Shown here in pieces: positions 1 to 10,651 of a stretch of 64,000 nucleotides of DNA. The stretch's first letter is position 1, and each line of letters starts with the position of its first letter. Under the pieces are notes generated by a model. That model was not told the origin of the DNA and ran no database searches. It worked only from the letters and a program-made list of their open reading frames with translations. Location: positions 1 through 64,000 of the forward strand of contig CASFQC010000005.1 of NCBI GenBank assembly GCA_949296415.1, given 5' to 3'. Made by a program: the position numbers and the translations under genes. Source of the stretch: an uncultured Bacteroides sp. GTDB lineage: Bacteria > Bacteroidota > Bacteroidia > Bacteroidales > Bacteroidaceae.

Positions 1-145
1 CCAATACAAACATGGTAGCCACTCCCATACCCATACCGTTAATAGCAGAAGACGTAGTACCCAAAGTAGGGCACATCCCCAATAGAAGCACAAATGTGGG
101 ATTCTCTTTTATCATCCCGTTAAGCAACACTTTGAAATTGTTCAT
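1..145 (-). CDS. rnfE: RnfE, N-terminal part (electron transport complex subunit E)
   Basis: Only the first 48 codons lie in the window; the gene runs off the left edge. The translation begins MNNFKVLLNGMIKENPTFVL and contains GMCPTLGTTSSAINGMGMG, the conserved first membrane region of RnfE/RsxE/NqrD. RnfE is an integral membrane subunit of the Rnf complex, which couples ferredoxin oxidation and NAD+ reduction to Na+ or H+ pumping. The start ATG is at 143-145 on the minus strand, with an AGGAG-like sequence upstream. It follows rnfG by 21 bases, matching the usual rnf order B-C-D-G-E-A, so rnfA should lie just outside the window. Confidence 0.93.
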   Translation of the reverse strand, partial: MNNFKVLLNGMIKENPTFVLLLGMCPTLGTTSSAINGMGMGVATMFVL

Positions 146-166
146 ATCCACATACTCCTTTCTTTT

Positions 167-844
167 TTACTTATTCTGCTGGCTGGCGCCTGTCTTACCA
201 TCGGTTTCCTGCCCTGCATAGGCAGCGTAAGCGGCATTAATCGCATTTAGAAAAGCACGTGATGTAATGGTAGAGGCGGTAATCCCGTCAACTCTTCCCG
301 CATACCCATCCTCGCAATCTTTATGCACCTTAAGTTCTGCTACTCCCGGATTCATGCCTATGACAGAACGGCGATTACCCTCTGAATGGGTCTGTTTTTT
401 TTCTTCTTCGCCTTTCTTATATCCGCCAAACCAGGTATCGGCTTTTGAACCTAATCCCGGAGTCTCCGAAGATGCCAGAACGGAATAGTTCAGTATATTC
501 CCCTCCGAGTCAAAACCTACCAAAATGACTATATCACCGCCATATCCTTTTGAGGTGGCCATCCGAACAGCCGAACCAACCCAACATCCTTTATTCTTTG
601 CCGGATAGATTATGCAATAGATTTCATCCACACCTTCTCCATTCTTTCTGAACACCGTATCCGCCTGAACCTCGTCAAAATCAGGCAACACTTCTTGCAA
701 AGCATGACTAAGAGCATCGGCATTGGCCTGAGCGATAGGCCCCTCTGTCAACCTATTTACCACAGCCAACAGAGCGACTGATATAACTGTGATCCCCGTC
801 AGTACGAGAAACATATTCTTTAAAGAAGATTCCAGCTTTTTCAT
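167..844 (-). CDS. rnfG: RnfG, FMN-binding subunit of the Rnf complex
   Basis: 225 residues with one N-terminal membrane segment (about residues 10-30) and a periplasmic FMN-binding domain. The ETPGLG motif lies at 127-132 and the flavin-attachment motif DGITASTITS at 186-195. By family analogy Thr192 would carry covalently bound FMN through a phosphoester bond. The usual motif is SGAT; here it reads TAST, so the glycine is missing but the Thr and following Thr/Ser are kept. The start codon overlaps the rnfD stop (bases 841-844), implying coupled translation. It passes electrons between RnfC/RnfD and the membrane subunits. Confidence 0.95.
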   Translation of the reverse strand: MKKLESSLKNMFLVLTGITVISVALLAVVNRLTEGPIAQANADALSHALQEVLPDFDEVQADTVFRKNGEGVDEIYCIIYPAKNKGCWVGSAVRMATSKGYGGDIVILVGFDSEGNILNYSVLASSETPGLGSKADTWFGGYKKGEEEKKQTHSEGNRRSVIGMNPGVAELKVHKDCEDGYAGRVDGITASTITSRAFLNAINAAYAAYAGQETDGKTGASQQNK

Positions 845-1833
845 TTTCTTTTCGCCTCCTCCCCAAAGCGTTTAGGTTTGATGTATGTATTGATTAAAGG
901 AGTGAAAGCATTCATTATCAATATCGCGAATGACATACCTTCCGGATAAGAGCCAAACAGACGGATAATCACAGTCAACAGTCCGATACAGACTCCATAA
1001 ACCACCATGCCCCGATGGCTCATGGGAGAAGTGACATAATCTGTTGCCATAAACACCGCGCCCAACACCAAGCCTCCTGTACACAGATGTATCCATCCAT
1101 TGACATACTTATCCGGATCTACATAATGCATCACAGAACCGAACAGAAAAACCGTCAACAGTATAGATACGGGAATATGCCATGTGATGATTCGTTTCCA
1201 CAACATATAGAGGAATCCTAACAACAAAGCCCATACACTGACCTCTCCTATACAGCCCGGATTATTTCCAAAAAACAAATCAAAAGCACCGGGCAACTGA
1301 TCCATGGAATAATTGGCCGGACTTGTAATCAGCCCTTTCATCACAGCCAAGGGCGTAGCGGCAGTCACGGCATCAGTGTAAACCATATGCTGGCCTACAG
1401 CAGGCCAGCTTGTCATCTGTACGGGGAAAGACAGCAGAAGGAACACACGCCCGGCAAGCGCCGGATTGAAAAGATTGCATCCTAAACCGCCAAAAGACAT
1501 CTTCACCACACCAATGGCAAATAACGCGCCAAGCATCACAATCCATACCGGTATATTTGACGGCAAATTAAAGGCAAGCAAGATACCGGTTATTATAGCA
1601 GAGCCATCGCCTATGGTCACGCGGTCGCGTTTCAGTACATATTTTGTAATGAGCCATTCGAAAAACACACAGGAAGCGACCGATGTCAATGTAACAATCA
1701 ACGCGCCTACTCCAAAAATATAAAGTGAGACGGCAAAAGCCGGAAGCAATGCCACCAGCACGCCATACATATTCTTTTTCACCGTATCATCGCCATGGAC
1801 ATGAGGCGACAAAGACACTATCAATTTATTCAT
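841..1833 (-). CDS. rnfD: RnfD, membrane flavoprotein subunit of the Rnf complex
   Basis: 330 residues, strongly hydrophobic, with about ten predicted membrane segments as expected of the NqrB/RnfD family. The flavinylation motif TAATPLA is centred on Thr160. Conserved loops such as GCNLFNPALAGR (residues 118-129) and DYVTSPMS are present. Length is normal for the family. It sits between rnfC (11 bases upstream) and rnfG (4-base overlap). RnfD carries FMN and contributes to the ion-translocating core of the Rnf ferredoxin:NAD+ oxidoreductase. Confidence 0.95.
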   Translation of the reverse strand: MNKLIVSLSPHVHGDDTVKKNMYGVLVALLPAFAVSLYIFGVGALIVTLTSVASCVFFEWLITKYVLKRDRVTIGDGSAIITGILLAFNLPSNIPVWIVMLGALFAIGVVKMSFGGLGCNLFNPALAGRVFLLLSFPVQMTSWPAVGQHMVYTDAVTAATPLAVMKGLITSPANYSMDQLPGAFDLFFGNNPGCIGEVSVWALLLGFLYMLWKRIITWHIPVSILLTVFLFGSVMHYVDPDKYVNGWIHLCTGGLVLGAVFMATDYVTSPMSHRGMVVYGVCIGLLTVIIRLFGSYPEGMSFAILIMNAFTPLINTYIKPKRFGEEAKRK

Positions 1834-1844
1834 ATCACACTCTG

Positions 1845-3182
1845 TTATTTATTTACTTGACGTGCGCGAATCATATCTTTCACTTTCATCTTTCCCAACC
1901 GTACAAAATCCAATATAGGACGGTTTGACGGACAGGTAAACTGGCAGGAGCCACACTCTATACACGACATGATTCCTTCCTTTTCCGCTTTTTCGAAACA
2001 TCCGTGTGCGGAAGTTGTAGACAACAGGTAAGGCTCAAGTCCCATAGGACATACAGCCACACATTTCGCACACCGTATGCAAGGTTGTACATTACCTCTC
2101 TTTGCTTCCTTCCGTGTCAGAACCAAGACGCCAGACATACCTTTTGTCGTAGGTATATCCACATTTCCTAACGCCTTTCCCATCATAGGGCCGCCGCTTA
2201 TCACCTGGCTGGCATTGTCAGGCAAACCGCCGCAGGCTTCAATTAGCTGTATGACCGGTGTCCCTATACGTACTAACATGTTCGAAGGCTTTTCCAAAGA
2301 TTTTCCTGTAACGCAAACCACTCTTTCAACCAAAGGCCTGTTTTTTTGGACAGCCTGATAGACAGCATAAACCGTGGCTACGTTCTGCACGATAGCTCCT
2401 ACGGATATGGGCAAGGCTCCCACTGGCACTTTCTTGCCTGTTATCGCCTCTATAAGCTGTTTTTCACCACCTTCCGGATATTTGATTTTAAGGGGAACTA
2501 CCTCAATGCCCGCATATGCGGAAGCGTATTTTCTCATCTGCCTTATGGCATCTGGCTTGTTGTTTTCTATCCCTACAAATGCTTTATTCACCTTTACCGC
2601 TTTCATCAGTATGGAAATGCCGACCATAATCTCTTCAGCATGCTCCAGCATCAATTGGTGGTCAGCGGTAAGATAAGGCTCACATTCCACCGCATTGACA
2701 ATGATGCATTCCACTTTCTCCGTAGGTGGAGGACACAGTTTCACATGCGTAGGGAAACAAGCGCCACCCAAGCCCACTATGCCAGCATCCGTTATTTTCC
2801 TTATTATTTCCTCCGCAGACAAGGAGCAGGCAGACACCAACGTCTCCGAACGGTCTATCGTATCTTCCCATTCATCTCCCTCCACATTGATAAACACAGC
2901 CGGATGTGCATATCCGCTGGCATCCGGCACACTGTCTATTTTAGCCACGACACCACTTACCGACGAATGTATGGCCGCAGACATATGGCCTGAAGGCTCG
3001 CCTATTCTGGTCCCGACCTTTACCCTATCGCCTTTTGCCACAACCGGTTTTGCCGGAGCACCGATATGCTGATTCAACATAATGACAGCCTGAGAAGGTA
3101 TCTGTGCCCGGACAATAGGCTGGTGTGCCGAGAGCTTATTATCTTGCGGATGGACTCCGCCTATTGAAAATGTCTTCAACAT
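1845..3182 (-). CDS. rnfC: RnfC, NADH/ferredoxin-interacting iron-sulfur subunit
   Basis: 445 residues. The middle part resembles the NuoF-like Rossmann/FMN region (GLGGACFPTHVK, NAVECEPYLTADH), and the C-terminus carries two 4Fe-4S motifs, CIRCAKCVAVCP and CIECGSCQFTCP. RnfC is the peripheral cytoplasmic subunit thought to exchange electrons with NAD(H). The protein lacks the long alanine-rich C-terminal repeats of enterobacterial RsxC, which is normal for Bacteroidetes. It lies 14 bases downstream of rnfB in the same operon. Confidence 0.95.
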   Translation of the reverse strand: MLKTFSIGGVHPQDNKLSAHQPIVRAQIPSQAVIMLNQHIGAPAKPVVAKGDRVKVGTRIGEPSGHMSAAIHSSVSGVVAKIDSVPDASGYAHPAVFINVEGDEWEDTIDRSETLVSACSLSAEEIIRKITDAGIVGLGGACFPTHVKLCPPPTEKVECIIVNAVECEPYLTADHQLMLEHAEEIMVGISILMKAVKVNKAFVGIENNKPDAIRQMRKYASAYAGIEVVPLKIKYPEGGEKQLIEAITGKKVPVGALPISVGAIVQNVATVYAVYQAVQKNRPLVERVVCVTGKSLEKPSNMLVRIGTPVIQLIEACGGLPDNASQVISGGPMMGKALGNVDIPTTKGMSGVLVLTRKEAKRGNVQPCIRCAKCVAVCPMGLEPYLLSTTSAHGCFEKAEKEGIMSCIECGSCQFTCPSNRPILDFVRLGKMKVKDMIRARQVNK

Positions 3183-3196
3183 ATTCTTGAATCTTT

Positions 3197-4102
3197 TTAT
3201 TCCTTTCTCTTTTCACTTTCCTTTTTCCCTACAGAATCTCCGGAAGAGTCTTTCAAACCAGAATCCACATCCGAAACGACTGCCAATGGCGGAAAATTAA
3301 TTGCAACAATGGAACCTTGAGGACACGCGGCCTCACATTTTCTGCACAAGTCACATTTGCCATAATCTATATATGCCAAATTATTCTCAAGTGAGACAGC
3401 TCCAGTAGGACAATTTTTCACACAGCGCCCACAACCTATGCACGCGGCATTGCATGCCTTACGGGCAACGGCTCCTTTATCCTTATTGACACACAACACA
3501 CATACCCTCTGGTTGTCCACTCCCTTAGGACGCATCTCTATAATGTGTCTTGGACAAGCTTTCGCACAAGCACCACATGCCGTACATTTCAGTTCGTCTA
3601 CCTCAGGAAGTCCGGTCTCCGGATTTATGCTTAATGCATCGAACCGACAGGCAGCCACACAGTCGCCCCCCCCTAGACAGCCATAACTGCATCCTGTCTC
3701 TCCACCATACAGCGAGGCCATTACCGCACATCTCTTCACACCGTCATATTCTGTCAGCCGCGAACGTTTGTCGCAGCTACCCTGACATCTGACTACCGCT
3801 ATCATGGGAACTGAAGCTTTCGCTGTCAGTCCCAGAATGTTTCCTATCTTATCCATAACGGGCTGTCCTCCTACCGGACATAATTTCCCATCTAAAGTCT
3901 TAGCTTTGACACAAGCATCGGCAAATCCGTTGCAACCCGGATAACCGCATCCTCCACAATTGGCCTGAGGCAATACGGCTGCCACCTGCGCAATACGTGG
4001 ATCTTCATCAACCTCAAATGTCTTTGATGCGACGTAAAGGACAACAGCTATTACAGCCGCAATGGCACCCAAAGCGAGCACCGCTATCAGAATCATATTC
4101 AT
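3197..4102 (-). CDS. rnfB: RnfB, polyferredoxin subunit of the Rnf complex
   Basis: 301 residues when started at the ATG at 4100-4102. An open frame extends upstream to 4342, but the chosen start forms an ATGA overlap with the rseC stop and gives the expected N-terminal membrane anchor (MNMILIAVLALGAIAAVIAV). After the anchor come the CGGCGYPGC cluster motif (residues 49-57) and further CxxCxxCxxxCP ferredoxin motifs, including CTACGACAKACP, CIGCGRCVKNCP and CDLCRKCEAACP. It receives electrons from soluble ferredoxin. The C-terminal tail is Ser/Lys/Glu-rich and probably disordered. Confidence 0.95.
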   Translation of the reverse strand: MNMILIAVLALGAIAAVIAVVLYVASKTFEVDEDPRIAQVAAVLPQANCGGCGYPGCNGFADACVKAKTLDGKLCPVGGQPVMDKIGNILGLTAKASVPMIAVVRCQGSCDKRSRLTEYDGVKRCAVMASLYGGETGCSYGCLGGGDCVAACRFDALSINPETGLPEVDELKCTACGACAKACPRHIIEMRPKGVDNQRVCVLCVNKDKGAVARKACNAACIGCGRCVKNCPTGAVSLENNLAYIDYGKCDLCRKCEAACPQGSIVAINFPPLAVVSDVDSGLKDSSGDSVGKKESEKRKE

Positions 4103-4533
4103 ACTCTGTCCGTCTTTGACAACGGCTCCACCGAAAAGGAGAAGATCCGGCATATCCGTCGTCTGTTCAACCATAATATATAATAATAAGGTATAAGCAA
4201 AGTCAGTGAGACGAGTGCTGAAACCAGCTCGCCACACTCCATACTGACCAATATGGACAATGTCGCCAACAATATAAGGAAAGGAAATACAAAAGCCAAA
4301 GACACGGCCTTCAGCCCCATGGACCACTCCCCGACCACACAAACGCTATCGCCTACATGATAAGAGGAGGAGTCCCGCATACACACTTCCACCAACTTTT
4401 CCTTAGAATCGGCAGAAGTACAATGTATTCTTGCATTACACCCCGCACATGCTGAGGTCTGCACAATTCTTATCTGCACACAAGAGCCATCTATATTTTC
4501 CACTATGCCCCGATGCCTTATAAGATCTGACAT
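4099..4533 (-). CDS. RseC/MucC-family membrane protein (first gene of the rnf operon)
   Basis: 144 residues. The N-terminal domain contains the cysteine pattern CAGCNARIHC and is followed by two adjacent membrane segments (about residues 72-115), the layout of the RseC/MucC family. In Enterobacteria RseC-like proteins are linked to SoxR reduction together with Rsx/Rnf; in Bacteroidales the gene commonly leads the rnf operon. Its stop overlaps the rnfB start by 4 bases. A TAnnTTTG box lies 39 bases upstream. Family assignment is firm; its exact role with Rnf here is inferred from position. Confidence 0.85.
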   Translation of the reverse strand: MSDLIRHRGIVENIDGSCVQIRIVQTSACAGCNARIHCTSADSKEKLVEVCMRDSSSYHVGDSVCVVGEWSMGLKAVSLAFVFPFLILLATLSILVSMECGELVSALVSLTLLIPYYYILWLNRRRICRIFSFSVEPLSKTDRV

Positions 4534-4571
4534 GTTTTTTGAATTGAAGTAATTAGGTATATAATCAACGG

Positions 4572-4579
4572 CAAAAATA
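4572..4579 (-). promoter_or_regulatory. Promoter -7 box of the rseC-rnf operon
   Basis: On the minus strand the sequence reads TATTTTTG, matching the Bacteroidetes TAnnTTTG box, and a TTTG lies about 18 bases further upstream (-33-like). It is 39 bases before the rseC start, the usual distance in this window. Confidence 0.65.
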
Positions 4580-4653
4580 CATATTATTTATAAAAAACAA
4601 ATATACACATTCCTTTTTCTTCTCTTTCCCGGTCCTCTTTCCGTACTGTCTGC

Positions 4654-6084
4654 CTACCAACTATAATTGACTCCAAATCCGAATGTCTCATTTACCTGAT
4701 AATAACTGTCGCCTACAGTCGGCTTCGCACTGTCGTCATAACGAGCCATGACATATAGTTTGGCAGACAAGAAGCGGTTGAGAATCAGGTTGAGTGTAGT
4801 CTCCCACTCCACACGTGTCCACTCATAGCTGGTCAGATAATTAATCCGTGAATTCACATCGGCGAATGATACTATCTTCCAATACAATGTAGCCTGTATC
4901 TGCGAACCGAAATCGTGCTTGGAACTTTTTCCTTCCTCCAGTCCGTAGTCCTTTTCATTCACCCTATTGTTGCCTACAAAGCGCATGGTATGTGTCAAAG
5001 GTGCGATGAACACGGACAGATTATACTTCGTCTTATTCAGCTTATAGTCCATACCTATGCTGGTGGCCCAGTCCAACGGTGCCAGAAACGCCGCTTTCAG
5101 CGTCTCGCTATTGGCAGGATAGGCCTGACAGAACTGGGTCTTTAGCTCTGTGGAAATGGTATAATACCAATGAGAAAAAGCCTGCAGACCCAACTTGCTG
5201 TACAGCCTCAGCTGGTCATTGTTGACCAGATACTTATGGTATTCATCCGAAGGAGAAGAAATGAACCCCAACTTGGCATCCAGCAGGTTTTCCCACAACA
5301 CTTTCTCCTTATCGTTATAATTAGCTTTAAGTTGGAGGTTGGCCAGCACAGAATGGGTGCTTTGTCCGCCCTTGTACCAGTTCTCTGAAAAATGATTTTG
5401 CGTGAAGTGCAACGAGCCATTGCCTCCCGTCACCCACCACTTAGGCCTCCTACGCACAAGAATTCCCACACTCTCCCGCTCCACTATCCTGTTTTCCTGA
5501 GAGAACGAACGGGGTATTTTCCTTGAGGAAAATTCATGAGCCAGATTGTCCTCAAAAGAAGGCACCTTATTTATTTCATCTTCCGTATGCACTATCAGTT
5601 CCGGACAATCCACATAAGCCTGCAACAGCATACGGTCCACAACCTTGTTCGCACGTTCTATTGACGTGAACGGCAAAGAGTCAAAAGGCAGCTCCTCACA
5701 AGCCCACTTGGCTATAGGGCTGACTGGCAAAGTTTTCCAGTCCACCTGTGAAAAGCGCCGTAAGGGACCATAATAATAAGTAAAAGGTATGAACAGGCGG
5801 TAATACTCCGGATTGTAGGCGATATAGCGTTCAGGAGTACGCGGATCGTTCAGATAGTCCAAAACGCCAAAGTATTTCTCATACAGGAGAGATACTGTGT
5901 CCGTAACAAAACGGGTATCGTCCAGTCTGCGTAACTTCAAAATCCAATGTTCCTTCTGCAAGGCGGAAAGCGTGTCCGACTCTATCCCCGTACTATATCT
6001 GTCTATAGGCATCGCCACAACGCCATATAACCCAATCTGCAACAGTCCCCAAATAACAACAGCTCTCAACACATATTTTTTCAT
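4654..6084 (-). CDS. DUF3078 domain-containing outer-membrane protein
   Basis: 476 residues with a signal peptide (hydrophobic to about residue 24, cleavage near VVA-MP). The region from about 210 (RRPKWWVTGGNGSLHFTQNH, then NWYKGGQST) is the DUF3078 signature. The rest is rich in alternating aromatic/polar strands and ends in YSW, fitting an outer-membrane beta-barrel. The function of the family is not known. It is a single-gene unit, separated from rseC by about 120 bases and divergent from pyrG across a long gap. Confidence 0.8.
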   Translation of the reverse strand: MKKYVLRAVVIWGLLQIGLYGVVAMPIDRYSTGIESDTLSALQKEHWILKLRRLDDTRFVTDTVSLLYEKYFGVLDYLNDPRTPERYIAYNPEYYRLFIPFTYYYGPLRRFSQVDWKTLPVSPIAKWACEELPFDSLPFTSIERANKVVDRMLLQAYVDCPELIVHTEDEINKVPSFEDNLAHEFSSRKIPRSFSQENRIVERESVGILVRRRPKWWVTGGNGSLHFTQNHFSENWYKGGQSTHSVLANLQLKANYNDKEKVLWENLLDAKLGFISSPSDEYHKYLVNNDQLRLYSKLGLQAFSHWYYTISTELKTQFCQAYPANSETLKAAFLAPLDWATSIGMDYKLNKTKYNLSVFIAPLTHTMRFVGNNRVNEKDYGLEEGKSSKHDFGSQIQATLYWKIVSFADVNSRINYLTSYEWTRVEWETTLNLILNRFLSAKLYVMARYDDSAKPTVGDSYYQVNETFGFGVNYSW

Positions 6085-6112
6085 CTGACATCATCTATTT
6101 ATGTTTGAATTG

Positions 6113-6120
6113 CAAATGTA
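6113..6120 (-). promoter_or_regulatory. Promoter -7 box of the DUF3078 gene
   Basis: The minus strand reads TACATTTG, a TAnnTTTG match, 29 bases before the ATG of the DUF3078 gene. No clear -33 element was found. Confidence 0.55.
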
Positions 6121-6444
6121 AACCAATAAATTGACTTAAGCAACACTAACGCCACGGCATCCTTAGCGCCTTGCTCTTACAACAGGTAACCTGCCAGTCC
6201 CCCGCATCCACCGGATGCTATCCGGAAATGACAATCTGACACTTTGCATTCCTTTAACACGGAGAATCGCGTATTTACGTCCAGACGGAAGCCTGATGGG
6301 AAAAAGCGCAGGCATTTCCGATATTTTTAAGCTTATTTATCTGTAAAACAATGAACTACCCGTTATTTTTAACACATCATTTTAATTCAAAATATGATAG
6401 AAAAACGTGTTTTCCAAGATTAAAAAGCCGCGCAAAGCTTGTCA

Positions 6445-6510
6445 GCCGGCGAATGACATATGACCAGCAAACGGATGACATATGGTTTGCCGGCGGATAA
6501 CGTATCATCT
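6445..6510. repeat. Three tandem 22-base units, diverged member of the intergenic repeat family
   Basis: Units at 6445-6466, 6467-6488 and 6489-6510 align without gaps. They share GC at the start and a GATGACATATG-like middle (third unit GATAACGTATC). Read on the minus strand the units begin ATCCG, as do several units of the other arrays. A fourth, weaker unit may follow at 6511-6532. Confidence 0.75.
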
Positions 6511-6545
6511 GTCCGACTTTTGCCCGGCTTTTGACGAAAAGCAAC

Positions 6546-6629
6546 TGAATAAATATTCATCAGACACCCGGATTCGGGAGGCTTATGCATAAATATGCAA
6601 TACCTTCTGCATAAATATTCATCCGGATT
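6546..6629. repeat. Palindromic repeats with a 5-4-5 dyad
   Basis: Three near-copies of TGNATAAATATNCA occur at 6546-6559, 6586-6599 and 6608-6621; the last two are exactly 22 bases apart. Each is a 5-base inverted repeat around AAAT, the same 5-4-5 geometry as the CACAG-GAAG-CTGTG repeats elsewhere in the window. Confidence 0.7.
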
Positions 6630-6868
6630 TTCTTAAACAGGATTTATCAGAAAAGTATGCGTCAGCGTCACAGGTCTTTTAACATCTTTATGAAAGCAAC
6701 GGAGGCCTGTGAGTGACATAAAGACAAATCCTTAAACGGAACGTTAAAAAAGAACAAGTGGACATGACTGTCCGCCAACAAGACCCGCCACATACCCCGC
6801 CGCCTGTGTCGGAAAAGTCCTCACGTCATATCACATCCCCACAATATTATGCCTAAAAATCGCAATAG

Positions 6869-8575
<1,707 letters not shown>

Positions 8576-8623
8576 TGTGCCCATTAATGTATAAGCGAAT
8601 ATCAATAAATATCATCCGAATAC

Positions 8624-10489
8624 ATGGACAAAAATACGATTATCGGACTTGTTCTTATAGGAATACTCCTAGTAGTGTTCAGCATATTGAGCCGCCCGAG
8701 CAAAGAACAACTGGAAGCGCAACAACGCTATTACGACTCTATCACCCAAGTGCAGCAGCATGAGGCCGAACTCAAAGCAAAAGCTGAAGCCGCCCTGGCC
8801 AACGAAAGGCAGGAACAGGCCGCGAATGACTCGTCTGCGACATTCTACCGGGCACGCACCGGCGCAGACTCACTGGTAACCATCCAAAACAATCTGTTGG
8901 CACTGACCCTTTCCACCAAAGGCGGAAGCCTGCACTCGGCCGTCCTTAAGGAATACAAGGAACAGGACAAGACCACTCCCGTTCGCCTGTTTGGTGGCAA
9001 AGACGTAGTGATGAACTTCCTGTTCTACAACCAGAAGGAGACCATACAGACCAAGGACTACTTCTTCAGCGCGGTTAACTGCAACGACAGTACTGTGACC
9101 ATGCGTCTGTCGGCAGACAGCACGAGCCACATAGACTTCACCTACACCCTACACCAGGACAGCTATCTGGTAGACTTTGACATACATGCGACCGGCATGG
9201 ACGGAAAGCTGGCCTCCACCAACCACTACGTGGATATAGAATGGTCACAGAAAGCGCGGCAGATAGAAAAAGGCTACGTTTACGAAAACCGTCTGGCCGA
9301 GCTCACATACCGTACAATGAACGAAGACACGGACTATCTGTCGGCCGCAAAAGATGACAAGGCCGATGTGGCGGAGCCTTTGAACTGGATAGCCTACAAG
9401 AACCAGTTCTTCTCATCGGTCATGCTCTCTGACGAAGGATTCGGCAAGGCCGTCCTTGAGTCGAAGATGGAACCGCAAAACAGCGGATACATCAAACATT
9501 ACTCCTCACAAATGAACACCGCCTTCGACCCGTCGGGCGAAAAGCCCACCCACATGTACTTCTACTTCGGCCCCAACCACTACAAAACGCTGACCGCCCT
9601 TGACAAGGGACGCGACAAGGACTGGGACCTGAACAAATTGGTGTACCTGGGATGGCCGCTATTCCGATGGATAAACAAATGGATTATCATCAACCTGTTT
9701 GACTGGCTGTCGGGCTGGGGGTTGGGCATGGGCGTCGTACTGCTGCTGCTCACCGTCATAGTCAAGATTGCGGTATTCCCTGCCACATGGAAAACTTATA
9801 TGTCATCGGCCAAAATGCGGGTGCTAAAGCCCTATATAGAGGAGATAAACAAGAAATACCCCAAGCAGGAAGATGCCATGAAGAAACAACAGGAAATCAT
9901 GACACTCTACAGCCAATACAATGTCAGCCCCATGGGAGGATGTCTGCCCATGCTGCTGCAGACACCTATCTTCATCGCGCTGTTCATGTTCATCCCGAGC
10001 GCCATTGAGCTGCGCCAGCAGAGCTTCCTGTGGGCGGACGATTTGTCCACGTATGACGCGTTCATCCACTTCCCATTCAGCATACCATTCTTGGGAAGCC
10101 ACCTCAGCCTGTTCTGTCTGCTTATGACGGCCACCAACCTGCTGAACACCATATTCATGATGAAGCAACAGGATACGGGAGCCAACCCTCAGATGGCGGC
10201 CATGAAGTGGATGTCTTACCTCATGCCCGTAATGTTCCTGTTCATACTGAACAGTTATCCTTCCGGACTGAACTACTACTACTTCATTTCAACGCTCATC
10301 AGCGTGCTGACTACCATCATCCTGCGCAAGACCACAAACGAGGAGAAACTTCTGGCTCAGCTGGAAGCTAGCAAGAAAGACCTGAAGCAGATGCAGAAGA
10401 GCGGATTTGCCGCCCGTCTGGAAGCCATGCAGAAACAGGCCGAAGAAATGCAACGCCAGCGGCAACAGCAGCAAAACCGACACAAGTAA
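8624..10489 (+). CDS. yidC: Membrane protein insertase YidC
   Basis: 621 residues. It has an N-terminal membrane anchor (residues 6-22), a large periplasmic beta domain to about residue 330, then the conserved insertase core ([50 protein letters not shown]) and a basic, Gln-rich C-terminal tail that could contact ribosomes. It inserts and folds inner-membrane proteins alone or with SecYEG. pyrG-yidC adjacency is common in Bacteroidales. There is no separate promoter in the 48-base gap, so co-transcription with pyrG is likely. Confidence 0.97.
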   Translation: MDKNTIIGLVLIGILLVVFSILSRPSKEQLEAQQRYYDSITQVQQHEAELKAKAEAALANERQEQAANDSSATFYRARTGADSLVTIQNNLLALTLSTKGGSLHSAVLKEYKEQDKTTPVRLFGGKDVVMNFLFYNQKETIQTKDYFFSAVNCNDSTVTMRLSADSTSHIDFTYTLHQDSYLVDFDIHATGMDGKLASTNHYVDIEWSQKARQIEKGYVYENRLAELTYRTMNEDTDYLSAAKDDKADVAEPLNWIAYKNQFFSSVMLSDEGFGKAVLESKMEPQNSGYIKHYSSQMNTAFDPSGEKPTHMYFYFGPNHYKTLTALDKGRDKDWDLNKLVYLGWPLFRWINKWIIINLFDWLSGWGLGMGVVLLLLTVIVKIAVFPATWKTYMSSAKMRVLKPYIEEINKKYPKQEDAMKKQQEIMTLYSQYNVSPMGGCLPMLLQTPIFIALFMFIPSAIELRQQSFLWADDLSTYDAFIHFPFSIPFLGSHLSLFCLLMTATNLLNTIFMMKQQDTGANPQMAAMKWMSYLMPVMFLFILNSYPSGLNYYYFISTLISVLTTIILRKTTNEEKLLAQLEASKKDLKQMQKSGFAARLEAMQKQAEEMQRQRQQQQNRHK

Positions 10490-10559
10490 GCAAATATAAC
10501 GAATATACTTAAGAAACGGATTTTTCAGCAAGAACTGACAATTAATCTGTTACATACAG

Positions 10560-10621
10560 CCTGCATATCTTACCCTCCGCATGAAACCATCTCACCTGAC
10601 GGACGGGTAAAGATATGCAGG
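10560..10621. repeat. Long inverted repeat between yidC and the MATE gene
   Basis: The left arm CCTGCATATCTTACCC (10560-10575) pairs with GGGTAAAGATATGCAGG (10605-10621), 16 base pairs with a single bulged A, around a 29-base loop. No T-run follows on the plus strand, so it is not a textbook intrinsic terminator. It could be a terminator, an RNA-stabilising structure for pyrG-yidC, or a leader element of the MATE gene. Confidence 0.75.
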
Positions 10622-10651
10622 TTCAATTCATGTTAATAAGAAATTACTGTT

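Noticed and set aside
4103..4342. Longer rnfB starting at 4342
   Set aside because: The extension runs through rseC in another frame; the ATGA overlap at 4099-4102 and the membrane anchor define the start.
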